Of a stretch of 64,000 nucleotides of DNA, positions 8,819-16,199 are shown piece by piece. The position numbers and the translations under genes were made by a program. The stretch's first letter is position 1. Each line of letters opens with the position of its first letter. Source of the stretch: Mycolicibacterium sp. BiH015 (GTDB lineage Bacteria; Actinomycetota; Actinomycetes; Mycobacteriales; Mycobacteriaceae); NCBI RefSeq assembly GCF_027706845.1, contig NZ_JAQGCZ010000013.1, positions 62,001 to 126,000 of the forward strand, in the 5' to 3' direction. The notes beneath the pieces are model-generated. The model was not told the DNA's origin and did no database searches. It saw nothing but the letters and a program-made list of their open reading frames with translations.

Positions 8819-10201
8819 ATGACCAACCACCCGAGGTACTCGCCGACTCCGCAGCCGGGTCGTCAGTCCGGCTATCCCGGGCAGGTGCCGCAAGGCCCTG
8901 TCGGGCCGCAGCGGTCAGGATCCTATGAGCAGCAGGGCACGGGCAGTTGGGACTGGCGTTATGCGACCGAGCAGCAGCGACAGGCATTTCGGCCGCCGTA
9001 TGACCCGTATCCCGGCGCTCCCATGCCCGCCGGACCCGGCCAGTATCCGCGCCCGGGCATGCCGCCCGCGTCGGGGCCGCAACCCGGAAAGCGTTCGCGC
9101 GCATCGGCTTTGATTGCAGGCGCGGTGGCTGTCGCTCTCGTCTCGGCCGGAGTCGGTGGCGGGGTGGCGATGCTCGTCCATCCCGACCACAGCCTCAGCG
9201 GTATCAGCGCATCGGGCGCCGCGCCGTCGGTGCCGGCGGCCAGCGTGCCGGGCGGGTCGGTCGAAGCTGTCGCGGCCAAGGTGGTGCCGAGCGTGGTGAA
9301 GCTCGAGGTCAACCAGGGACGTGCGACGGAAGAGGGCTCCGGGGTGATCCTGTCGACCGACGGGCTCATCCTCACCAACAATCACGTGGTCGCCGCAGCG
9401 GCCGGCGACGCCGGGCCCGCGGGTGCGCCGGGTGGTCCGGCGAAGACGAAGGTGACGTTCGCCGACGGCAAGACGGCGCCGTTCACCGTGGTCGGCGCAG
9501 ATCCCGGCAGCGATATCGCCGTCGTCCGCGCTCAGAACGTGTCCGGTCTGACACCCATCGCGGTCGGCTCGTCGGCGGATCTGCGGGTGGGGCAGGACGT
9601 CGTGGCGATCGGCTCGCCCCTGGGCCTGGAAGGCACGGTGACGACCGGCATCATCAGCGCCCTCAACCGACCGGTTGCCGCCGGCGGCGACGCCAAGAAC
9701 CAGAACACGGTCCTCGACGCCATCCAAACCGACGCGGCGATCAATCCTGGCAACTCGGGCGGCGCGCTCGTCAACATGAGTGGTGAGCTGGTCGGCATCA
9801 ACTCCGCGATCGCCACCATGGGAGCCGACGCCGGCGGTCCCCAGGGCGGTTCGATCGGTCTCGGCTTCGCCATCCCGGTCGACCAGGCCAAGAGGATCGC
9901 CGACGAGATCATCCAGACCGGAAGCGCGTCGCGGGCCTCTCTCGGAGTTCAGGTCGGCAACGACGCGGGCGTCGACGGCGCCAAGATCGTCGAGGTGACC
10001 GCGGGTGGCGCGGCGTCGGCCGCGGGGCTTCCCAGCGGCGTGGTGGTCACCAAGATCGACGACCGGGTGATCAGCAGCGCCGACGCGCTGGTGGCCGCCG
10101 TTCGCTCCAAGGCGCCCGGCGACAAGGTGACGCTGACCTACCTCGATCCGTCGGGCAAGTCGCAGTCGCTGGAAGTCACCCTCGGCAAGGCCGCCCAATG
10201 A
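8819..10201 (+). CDS. pepD: HtrA-like serine protease PepD
   Basis: 460-aa membrane-anchored periplasmic protease/chaperone of the DegP/HtrA family. A Pro/Gln/Gly-rich cytoplasmic segment (~1-95) precedes one TM helix (ASALIAGAVAVALVSAGVGG). Trypsin-like domain with His189 (LTNNHVV), Asp232 (GSDIAVVR) and Ser313 (NPGNSGGAL), then a C-terminal PDZ domain (~370-455) with the SLGVQVG and GLPSGVVVTKI segments. It is the downstream effector of MprAB signalling and degrades or refolds damaged envelope proteins. moaB2 follows with a 4-bp overlap. Confidence 0.95.
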   Translation: MTNHPRYSPTPQPGRQSGYPGQVPQGPVGPQRSGSYEQQGTGSWDWRYATEQQRQAFRPPYDPYPGAPMPAGPGQYPRPGMPPASGPQPGKRSRASALIAGAVAVALVSAGVGGGVAMLVHPDHSLSGISASGAAPSVPAASVPGGSVEAVAAKVVPSVVKLEVNQGRATEEGSGVILSTDGLILTNNHVVAAAAGDAGPAGAPGGPAKTKVTFADGKTAPFTVVGADPGSDIAVVRAQNVSGLTPIAVGSSADLRVGQDVVAIGSPLGLEGTVTTGIISALNRPVAAGGDAKNQNTVLDAIQTDAAINPGNSGGALVNMSGELVGINSAIATMGADAGGPQGGSIGLGFAIPVDQAKRIADEIIQTGSASRASLGVQVGNDAGVDGAKIVEVTAGGAASAAGLPSGVVVTKIDDRVISSADALVAAVRSKAPGDKVTLTYLDPSGKSQSLEVTLGKAAQ

Positions 10202-10776
10202 GGTCCTCGATAGGAGACGACCGAGCGGTGCTCCGTGTGGCTGCTCCGATGTCCGCCCCGAGATATACGGTTGAGCTCATGGAGCAGCCCCACGCCTTGG
10301 TAGGTCGTGCCTTGGTGGTCGTCGTCGATGACCGCACCGCCCATGGAGACGAAGAGGATCACAGCGGCCCGCTGGTCGCCGAACTGCTGGGCGAGGCCGG
10401 CTTCGTCGTCGACGGGGTCGTCGTGGTCTCGTCCGACGAGGTGGAGATCCGCAACGCGCTCAATACGGCAGTCATCGGCGGCGTCGACCTCGTGGTGTCC
10501 GTAGGGGGTACCGGCGTGACGCCGCGCGACGTCACCCCGGAAGCCACCCGCGATCTTCTCGACCGAGAGCTGCTGGGTATCGCCGAGGCGCTCCGGGCGT
10601 CCGGCCTGTCGGCGGGGACCATCGACGCCGGCCTCTCGCGCGGTCTCGCGGGTATCTCAGGCAGCACGCTGGTCGTCAACCTCGCAGGTTCGCGCGCCGC
10701 AGTCCGCGACGGCATGGCCACCCTCGGGCCGCTCGCAGGTCAGATCATCGCGCAGCTATCCAGTTTGGAGATCTAA
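10198..10776 (+). CDS. moaB2: MoaB/Mog-type molybdopterin biosynthesis protein MoaB2
   Basis: MoaB/MogA-fold protein expected to adenylylate molybdopterin in molybdenum-cofactor synthesis. The core runs from GRALVVVVDDRTAHGDEEDHSGP through DLVVSVGGTGVTPRDVTPEAT, which holds the family's SxGGTGxxxRD motif, to GSTLVVNLAGSRAAVRDGM, the nucleotide-binding strand-loop. The 10198 start overlaps the pepD stop (ATGA) and implies coupling; the conserved domain begins only near 10279 (MEQPHALVG), so 10249 or 10279 are alternatives. It remains with mprAB-pepD as in M. tuberculosis, without an obvious functional link. Confidence 0.85.
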   Translation: MRSSIGDDRAVLRVAAPMSAPRYTVELMEQPHALVGRALVVVVDDRTAHGDEEDHSGPLVAELLGEAGFVVDGVVVVSSDEVEIRNALNTAVIGGVDLVVSVGGTGVTPRDVTPEATRDLLDRELLGIAEALRASGLSAGTIDAGLSRGLAGISGSTLVVNLAGSRAAVRDGMATLGPLAGQIIAQLSSLEI

Positions 10777-10805
10777 TCGCCCGCTTTTCTGTGGGACTAG
10801 TCCAG

Positions 10806-10842
10806 AATCCGCCGGTACGGGCACTTTCGTACCGAGCGGATT
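10806..10842 (+). terminator. Stem-loop after moaB2
   Basis: AATCCGCCGGTACG pairs with CGTACCGAGCGGATT (one bulged base) across an 8-base loop, followed by TTTGGCATTT. Position 30 bp after the stop fits an intrinsic terminator for the mprA-moaB2 operon. Confidence 0.6.
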
Positions 10843-10936
10843 TGGCATTTATGAAGCCGAACAGGTCCGCAAAGTTAAGACCAGGTGAACAAATCCGAGC
10901 GCAAAATAGTGATGTTGATCACAGGGAGGTGAGACT

Positions 10937-11095
10937 GTGGCTGGACCTTCCCGCGAGTCCCGCGAGCTAGTTAACAGAGTCTTCGGGGACTCCCTCCCTG
11001 ACGTCACACGCGATGAACGCGAACCGGTTTCGCCGGACGACGGCGCCGATCACGATCGATGGCTGCAGGACAACGTCCCGCCCCACCACGATTGA
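10937..11095 (+). CDS. Small acidic hypothetical protein, 52 aa
   Basis: GTG-started frame MAGPSRESRELVNRVFGDSL... ending RWLQDNVPPHHD, rich in Asp/Glu and without a signal peptide or membrane segment. It is preceded by AGGGAGGTGAG, one of the best ribosome-binding sites in the window, at proper spacing, and its codon use is normal for this genome, so I regard it as real. Small proteins with a RESRELV start and a W-L-x-x-N-V-P-P-H-H ending occur in other mycobacteria as far as I recall; the function is unknown. It sits alone between the moaB2 terminator and the porin leader. Confidence 0.65.
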   Translation: MAGPSRESRELVNRVFGDSLPDVTRDEREPVSPDDGADHDRWLQDNVPPHHD

Positions 11096-11482
11096 CCTGT
11101 GATTTCGCTTAAGCGTCCATAAGGGCCCGCTGGTAACGGATCCACTTCCGTTGACGAATACGTCGATACGGGGTCACGAACTGCGGCGTTTCTCAGACCA
11201 CGCCCCGTCGTCGCACGGAAGGGGTCAGGGACCGCCGGGGAACGTTCAGCAAACGGCGCATCAGCGCGTGTCTCGGCCGACACCACCGAAGCCACGCGTT
11301 GCCGGTCAGTTGCCTCCCCGTTATGTTCCTCGTGTCAACGATGAGCGAATCGTAAGAACGGACTGTGGATTTTTTAATTCCACTCACATGAAGTTCTTGC
11401 GAGGTGTGTGGTGTAGCGGTAAAGCCAGGCACGGACACTCGGAACCCCGCCCGGGGTTCCGTAAGACATAGCTAGGGAGATC
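11096..11482 (+). other. Long non-coding leader region in front of the porin gene
   Basis: 387 bp with no convincing gene; the reading frames here lack start signals and family resemblance. Long 5' leaders are known for mspA-type genes. Its proximal end carries the hairpin at 11441-11460. I cannot place the promoter with confidence. Confidence 0.5.
11441..11460 (+). other. Perfect hairpin in the porin 5' leader
   Basis: GGAACCCC, loop GCCC, GGGGTTCC; an 8-bp GC-rich stem ending 22 bases before the porin ATG and just before the AGGGAGAT ribosome-binding site. It could affect translation or mRNA stability. Confidence 0.55.
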
Positions 11483-12130
11483 ATGAAGGCAATCACTCGG
11501 GTGCTGATCGCGATGGTGGCGTCCATCGCGGCATTGTTCGTGAGCACCGGCACCTCTCACGCAGGTCTGGACAACGAGCTCAGTGTGGTCGATGGCCAGG
11601 GCCGCACCCTGACCGTCCAGCAGTGGGACACGTTCCTCAACGGTGTGTTCCCGCTCGACCGTAACCGCCTCACCCGTGAGTGGTTCCACTCCGGCAAGGC
11701 GACCTACATCGTGGCCGGCGAGGGTGCCGATGACTTCGAGGGCACCCTCGAGCTGGGTTACCAGGTCGGCTTCCCCTGGTCGCTGGGCGTTGGCATCAAC
11801 TTCAGCTACACCACCCCCAACATCGCCTATGACGGCTACGGCCTGGAGTTCGAAGGCATTCCCGACTTCGGCCTCGGCAGCAGCATCGTGACCCCGCCCC
11901 TGTTCCCCGGTGTGTCGATCTCGGCAGACCTCGGTAACGGCCCGGGCATCCAGGAAGTCGCGACCTTCTCGGTCGACGTGGCCGGCCCCGGTGGCTCGGT
12001 TGTCGTGTCCAACGCTCACGGCACCGTGACCGGCGCTGCCGGTGGCGTGCTGCTGCGTCCGTTCGCTCGGTTGATCTCCTCGACCGGCGACAGCGTCAGC
12101 ACCTACGGCGCTCCGTGGAACATGAACTGA
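11483..12130 (+). CDS. MspA-family outer-membrane porin (MspC position)
   Basis: 215-aa porin of the mycolic-acid outer membrane, forming an octameric goblet for small hydrophilic solutes. A 27-aa signal peptide ends STGTSHA, then the mature chain GLDNELSVVDGQGRTLTVQQ; ELGYQVGFPWSLGVGINFSY and the C-terminal LLRPFARLISSTGDSVSTYG are almost identical to M. smegmatis porins. The constriction loop differs: MspA NILIDDGD is replaced by NIAYDGYG followed by LEFEGIPD, leaving one of the two paired aspartates and lengthening the mature chain to 188 residues (MspA has 184). Next to moaB2 and mscL, the site of M. smegmatis mspC from memory. RBS AGGGAGATC. Confidence 0.95.
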   Translation: MKAITRVLIAMVASIAALFVSTGTSHAGLDNELSVVDGQGRTLTVQQWDTFLNGVFPLDRNRLTREWFHSGKATYIVAGEGADDFEGTLELGYQVGFPWSLGVGINFSYTTPNIAYDGYGLEFEGIPDFGLGSSIVTPPLFPGVSISADLGNGPGIQEVATFSVDVAGPGGSVVVSNAHGTVTGAAGGVLLRPFARLISSTGDSVSTYGAPWNMN

Positions 12131-12165
12131 CACAAGGCTTTACCTGGTTCCACCTGGTTTGAAAG

Positions 12166-12197
12166 AATCAGCCCCCGGCTTCGGCCGGGGGCTGATT
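12166..12197. terminator. Bidirectional terminator between porin and mscL
   Basis: A 14-bp perfect stem (AATCAGCCCCCGGC / GCCGGGGGCTGATT) closed by a TTCG tetraloop, with T residues on the right and A residues on the left. It lies between two convergent genes, 35 bp after the porin stop and 19 bp from the mscL stop. Confidence 0.9.
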
Positions 12198-12216
12198 TCG
12201 TGGTCGTGGGTGTCGC

Positions 12217-12648
12217 TCACTTCTCGGTGGTCGACGTGTCCTTCTCGGTGTGGTCCGCGGTGACGGTGGTGGCGGATTGCGCCTGCAGGAGATCGCGGAT
12301 CTCGGTCAGCAGCGTCAGCTCGGTCTCCTCCGAGACCACCTTCGCGTCGCGTTCCTTGAGCTTTTTGAACGGAACCACGATGACGAAGTAGATCACCGCG
12401 GCGACGATCAGAAAATTGATGGCCGCGGACAGAACCGCGTTCAGGTCGACGAATTGATCGGCGCCCAGCGGGATTTTGAGGATGCCGTATTCGGCATCCG
12501 GCCCCGCTCCGATCCGATCCACCAGCGGCTGCACCACATTCTGGGTGAACGCGGTCACCAGACCGGTGAACGCGGCACCGACGACGACCGCGACAGCGAG
12601 GTCGATGACGTTGCCCCGCGAGACGAATTCCTTGAAACCTTTCAGCAT
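12217..12648 (-). CDS. mscL: Large-conductance mechanosensitive channel
   Basis: 143-aa inner-membrane channel that opens on hypo-osmotic shock. MLKGFKEFVSRGNVIDLAVAVVVGAAFTGLV is the conserved N-terminal amphipathic helix plus TM1 pore; TM2 is SAAINFLIVAAVIYFVIVVPF; the C-terminal bundle KKLKERDAKVVSEETELTLL follows, ending in a Thr/Glu-rich tail. Same position as M. tuberculosis mscL (Rv0985c). Transcribed towards the porin and separated by a strong terminator. Confidence 0.96.
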   Translation of the reverse strand: MLKGFKEFVSRGNVIDLAVAVVVGAAFTGLVTAFTQNVVQPLVDRIGAGPDAEYGILKIPLGADQFVDLNAVLSAAINFLIVAAVIYFVIVVPFKKLKERDAKVVSEETELTLLTEIRDLLQAQSATTVTADHTEKDTSTTEK

Positions 12649-12955
12649 GGCGATGACCCCTTCTTCTCCGTGATTCCCTCAGGGCAACGAACTTAATGCC
12701 TACTGCTTTGAAGCGGGCCGACTGTGAAGATTCTGTGAGGCTCGGTCGCGCGAATTGGCGCCGGAGCTATGCACGTCAAAACCCAAGCAGGCGAGGAGCT
12801 TTCAAACTTCTGACGGCCGAGCCCGAGCGGGCCCTACCATACGAATAAGAATCTTTGATTGGGTGCGCGCTTGGAGGTTCCGGCTGATACCCTGTGAGGG
12901 CCTGAAAACGTAAAGCAGGACACTTGTGTCCTCACTCTTAGTAAAGGGGAAGCTG
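12649..12955. other. Divergent intergenic region mscL / small exported protein
   Basis: 307 bp between divergent starts. I see no gene. It contains the palindrome at 12917-12932 and AAAGGGGAAGCTG, the ribosome-binding site of the rightward gene. Promoters must lie here but none matches consensus well. Confidence 0.5.
12917..12932 (+). promoter_or_regulatory. Perfect 16-bp palindrome before the small exported protein gene
   Basis: AGGACAC-TT-GTGTCCT, 23 bp upstream of the ATG. It may be an operator or a small hairpin in the leader; nothing ties it to a regulator. Confidence 0.4.
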
Positions 12956-13321
12956 ATGGCTAAGCACGCCAAAGCGCCCGCTCGTAGTGCGAAGAAGCTG
13001 GGTGCCGTGGGCTTGGGCTCGTTCTTTATGGCAGCAGCTTTCTCCGGACTGAGCGCAGGAACCGCCAACGCCGAGGTCGAGGAGATCGCGCCGGCTCCTC
13101 AGGTGACCAGCCGACAGGCCTCGGAGAACGCTGTCATCCGCATCAACGACTTCGGTGTCGCCCGCGGCATCTCGGAGGCCCGCCTCGCCGATGCCGGTGT
13201 GGTGCACGCCGGCGGCAGCAGCTCGACCGAGGTTCGCGATTCCACCAAGGCAGTCGCCGGCACCACGGCCTCGGCCTTCGAGGGTGAGTACCCGGTCGGC
13301 CCCGCCATCGGCGACTGGTGA
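12956..13321 (+). CDS. Small exported protein, 121 aa
   Basis: N-terminus MAKHAKAPARSAKKLGAVGL, a hydrophobic core FFMAAAFSGLSAG and a cleavage motif TANAEV give a Sec signal peptide of ~36 residues with an unusually long basic n-region. The mature ~85 residues are Ala/Ser/Glu-rich, have no Cys and end FEGEYPVGPAIGDW. I recognise no domain. Start chosen at the ATG after AAAGGGGAAG; an in-frame upstream start has no ribosome-binding site. Monocistronic, bounded by a strong terminator. Likely a secreted or wall-associated protein. Confidence 0.7.
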   Translation: MAKHAKAPARSAKKLGAVGLGSFFMAAAFSGLSAGTANAEVEEIAPAPQVTSRQASENAVIRINDFGVARGISEARLADAGVVHAGGSSSTEVRDSTKAVAGTTASAFEGEYPVGPAIGDW

Positions 13322-13337
13322 TCTGACCTAGACCACA

Positions 13338-13371
13338 CAACGCACCCCCGGGACGCCCCGGGGGTGCGTTG
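13338..13371. terminator. Bidirectional terminator, 15-bp stem
   Basis: CAACGCACCCCCGGG and CCCGGGGGTGCGTTG pair perfectly across ACGC. It separates the convergent exported-protein and SAF-domain genes. Confidence 0.9.
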
Positions 13372-13382
13372 TTGTGTGCGGC

Positions 13383-14036
13383 CTAGTGCAATGTCAGCGT
13401 GACGGTCCGTACCAATGCGATCCCGGCGACTGCCTTCGCGGCGGCAGCAGGAAGCGCGACGAGCACCACCCGCCCGCCGCTTCGAGCGCCCACCCCACTT
13501 TCCTTGGCGGACACCAGGACAACGATCCCGTTCGCCGCGACCAGGCGTGCCTCGGCGGCGTCATCGGCCGGCGCCGCCACGATATCGACGACATCGCCGG
13601 GCCTCACGAGGTCGGTCAATGCGGCGTCAGCCAGAGGAATCGGAACGATCCGCGCATCGGGGCCCGCGGCCGACTCGGTGAGGCGTGGTCCGAGGAGGCG
13701 GACGTCGGTGAGCACTTCGCCGCGGCGAGCGGGTCCTGCCAGCGTGGTGCCGACCACGGAAGCGACATCTGTGCGCGCCCCGTCCGGCACCGTGGGCAGC
13801 GACCGGGACTCCATACGGACGTCAGAGGCGGTGAGCTCGGCACCCGGAGACAGATCACGAACGGCTACGACGACCTCGGTGTGATCGCTGCCGGGATCGC
13901 CGCGCCATGCTGCGACGGCGGCCAGCACCACCAAGGCGGCGGCCAGCATCCGTCGCGCCGACGGCGTTTTCGTCCAGTCGGGCCGCAATGCGCGGCTCAG
14001 TCGATCAAGCGGCGACGGGTTGAGCGAATCCCCCAT
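13383..14036 (-). CDS. SAF-domain membrane protein (CpaB/RcpC-like)
   Basis: 217 aa with one TM helix near the N-terminus (RRMLAAALVVLAAVAAW, ~28-45) and a SAF domain (TEVVVAVRDLSPGAELTASDVRMESRSLP), as in Flp-pilus assembly protein CpaB and antifreeze-like proteins. The C-terminal half (RPGDVVDIVAAPADDAAEARLVA) resembles the second conserved block of CpaB-like proteins. No pilus genes are nearby. It is the first gene of the set Rv0990c-0992c by position in M. tuberculosis, where it is a conserved hypothetical. Confidence 0.75.
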   Translation of the reverse strand: MGDSLNPSPLDRLSRALRPDWTKTPSARRMLAAALVVLAAVAAWRGDPGSDHTEVVVAVRDLSPGAELTASDVRMESRSLPTVPDGARTDVASVVGTTLAGPARRGEVLTDVRLLGPRLTESAAGPDARIVPIPLADAALTDLVRPGDVVDIVAAPADDAAEARLVAANGIVVLVSAKESGVGARSGGRVVLVALPAAAAKAVAGIALVRTVTLTLH

Positions 14037-14107
14037 AGGGCTTCACGCTATGCAGCGCCAGTGGTGCAGTCAGCCGCCAATCCGACAGTTGTGGATAACG
14101 GCCGGAA

Positions 14108-14452
14108 TCAGCTCGACGCGGCGGCGGCGGGGGCAGGGGAGCTGCTCGACGAGCTCGAAGAATCCGACGAACCGGACTTCGACGTCGACGAGTTCGCGCT
14201 CGACGACGACGAATCCGACGACGAACTCGAGGACTCGGTGCTGCTGGACGCGCCGGTGCTTGTCTTCTTACCGGACTCGCGGCTGTCGGTGCGATAGAAA
14301 CCGCTGCCCTTGAAGACCACGCCGACCTTGCCGAACACCTTCCGGAGTCGGCCGTCGCACTGCGGGCAGTCGGTCAGTGAGTCGTCGGTGAACGCCTGCA
14401 CCACGTCGAACTTGTTGCTGCATTCGGTGCACGCATAGGAATAGGTGGGCAC
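14108..14452 (-). CDS. FmdB-family zinc-ribbon protein with Ser-rich tail
   Basis: 114 aa. The N-terminal zinc ribbon MPTYSYACTECSNKFDVVQA ... TDCPQCDGRLRKVFGKVGV carries two CxxC pairs (CTEC, CPQC), and GSGFYRTDSR completes the FmdB-type domain. The last ~45 residues are almost entirely Ser with some Ala, Thr, Asp and Lys, a low-complexity tail. Start is GTG 14452 preceded by GGAGGTTTGC, not the upstream in-frame ATG. In M. tuberculosis (Rv0991c) the homologue acts in protein homeostasis with Hsp70; transfer of that role is by orthology and position. Confidence 0.88.
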   Translation of the reverse strand: MPTYSYACTECSNKFDVVQAFTDDSLTDCPQCDGRLRKVFGKVGVVFKGSGFYRTDSRESGKKTSTGASSSTESSSSSSDSSSSSANSSTSKSGSSDSSSSSSSSPAPAAAASS

Positions 14453-14539
14453 GCAAACCTCCGAGGTGGTCAAACTGGTTAGCACTCTACCGGCTCAAGT
14501 GCTAGAACCGCCAGCGGACCCGGTGCATTCCCACCAACC

Positions 14540-15121
14540 TCACCCGAGCGGGACGAGGCCCCGGCCGGGAGTCAGCGCGTGCGTCATCGGCACGTCGTGG
14601 GCTTCTGACGGCAGGTGATCGACCAGTTCGTCGTCGCGAACGACGGCGATGAGGAGCGTATGGGGTGCCGCCAGCGGCAGTGTCCGATCGTAGAATCCGG
14701 CGCCGCGGCCCAGACGAGCACCGTGCCGGTCGACCGCGAGAGCCGGAACGAAGACGGCGGTAGCGGTGGCAACTGCGTCGGCGGGCAACCATGGCGGCGC
14801 CGGTTCGCGCAGTCCGAACGGGGCGTCGATCAACTTGCCCACAACGTGGCGACCCCACTGCAGCGGCAGGGGAATTCCATCGGGATCTTCGCGCGCGACG
14901 GGCAGCAAGACGGTGACCATCCGTGCCGCCAGTCGGTCGATCATCGTGACCGAACCCGGTTCGGAACCCACCGGGATGTAGGCGCACACCGTCGTCCCCG
15001 GCTCCACGGCCGCCTCCAGATGCTTGGCCAGATCCGCCGTTTCGCGCTCGCGTAGTTGCCGACTCAATGACCGCCTGGCGGCCAGGATTCCGGCGCGGAC
15101 CTCTGATTTGGCGGACGTCAC
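14540..15121 (-). CDS. 5-formyltetrahydrofolate cyclo-ligase
   Basis: 193-aa enzyme converting 5-formyl-THF to 5,10-methenyl-THF with ATP. The nucleotide and substrate motifs are present: N-terminal KSEVRAGILAARRSLS, the central VFVPALAVDRHGARLGRGAGFYDRTL block with the conserved GxGxGxYDR-type loop, and a C-terminal HDVPMTHALTP. The M. tuberculosis counterpart is Rv0992c. It lies divergent to galU with ~65 bp between starts. Confidence 0.92.
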   Translation of the reverse strand: MTSAKSEVRAGILAARRSLSRQLRERETADLAKHLEAAVEPGTTVCAYIPVGSEPGSVTMIDRLAARMVTVLLPVAREDPDGIPLPLQWGRHVVGKLIDAPFGLREPAPPWLPADAVATATAVFVPALAVDRHGARLGRGAGFYDRTLPLAAPHTLLIAVVRDDELVDHLPSEAHDVPMTHALTPGRGLVPLG

Positions 15122-15186
15122 CGAGTAGTCCTTCGAAGCTCGGGTATGTGGAGAACAACCGACGCAGAAAGGTTAGTGTGTGAACG

Positions 15187-16137
15187 ATGAATCGGCCTGA
15201 AGTTCCCATCCCGTATACCGCGGTGGTGCCCGCAGCGGGGCTGGGAACCCGTTTCCTGCCTGCGACCAAGACGGTGCCGAAGGAATTGCTGCCGGTCGTC
15301 GACACGCCGGGGATCGAGCTCGTCGCCGCCGAGGCCGCCGAAGCCGGCGCCGAACGGCTCATCATCATCACCTCCGAGGGCAAAGACGGCGTCGTCGCGC
15401 ACTTCGTCGAAGATCTCGTCCTGGAAGGGACGCTGGAGGCTCGCGGCAAGAAGACGATGCTCGAAAAGGTCCGGCGCGCACCAGCATTGATCAAAGTGGA
15501 ATCGGTCGTGCAGGCCGAACCGCTGGGTCTCGGTCACGCCGTCGGCTGTGTCGAAGCCAGCCTGTCGCCCGACGAGGACGCGATCGCGGTGCTGCTGCCC
15601 GACGACCTCGTGCTGCCGACCGGTGTGCTGGAGACGATGTCGAAGGTGCGCGCCAAGCGTGGCGGCACGGTGCTGTGCGCGATCGAGGTCGACCGCGAGG
15701 ACATCGGTGCCTACGGCGTGTTCGACGTCGAGACGGTTCCCGATGCCGCCAACCCGAATGTGCTGCGGGTCAAGGGCATGGTGGAAAAGCCGAAGCCGGA
15801 AGACGCGCCGTCGTTGTTCGCCGCAGCCGGCAGGTACGTCCTCGACCGGGCGATCTTCGACGCCTTGAGGCGAATCCCGGAGGGCGCGGGCGGTGAATTG
15901 CAGCTCACCGACGCGATCGCTCTGCTTATCGAGGAAGGTCACCCGGTCCACGTCGTTGTCCATCGCGGATCTCGACACGACCTGGGAAATCCCGGGGGCT
16001 ACCTGAAGGCTGCGGTTGACTTTGCGTTGGAGCGGGACGACTACGGGCCCGAACTGCGCCGATGGCTGGTCGAAAGGCTCGGGCTCGCTCCGTCCGGGTC
16101 GGCCGATGCCGTCCCGACAGGGTCGACCGAACACTAG
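15187..16137 (+). CDS. galU: UTP-glucose-1-phosphate uridylyltransferase
   Basis: 316-aa enzyme making UDP-glucose for trehalose, glycolipid and envelope polysaccharide synthesis. The nucleotide-binding loop AAGLGTRFLPATKTVPKELL is intact, as are GLGHAVG, VEKPKPEDAPS and GNPGGYLKAAVDFAL. Head of a four-gene set galU-glp-rimJ-glpR conserved in Corynebacteriales. Confidence 0.96.
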   Translation: MNRPEVPIPYTAVVPAAGLGTRFLPATKTVPKELLPVVDTPGIELVAAEAAEAGAERLIIITSEGKDGVVAHFVEDLVLEGTLEARGKKTMLEKVRRAPALIKVESVVQAEPLGLGHAVGCVEASLSPDEDAIAVLLPDDLVLPTGVLETMSKVRAKRGGTVLCAIEVDREDIGAYGVFDVETVPDAANPNVLRVKGMVEKPKPEDAPSLFAAAGRYVLDRAIFDALRRIPEGAGGELQLTDAIALLIEEGHPVHVVVHRGSRHDLGNPGGYLKAAVDFALERDDYGPELRRWLVERLGLAPSGSADAVPTGSTEH

Positions 16138-16199
16138 CCACGGCTGCACTGCCGAGCGAGCCGGTCGACGCCAGCCGGTCAACGGAAGAAAGGCGAGCT

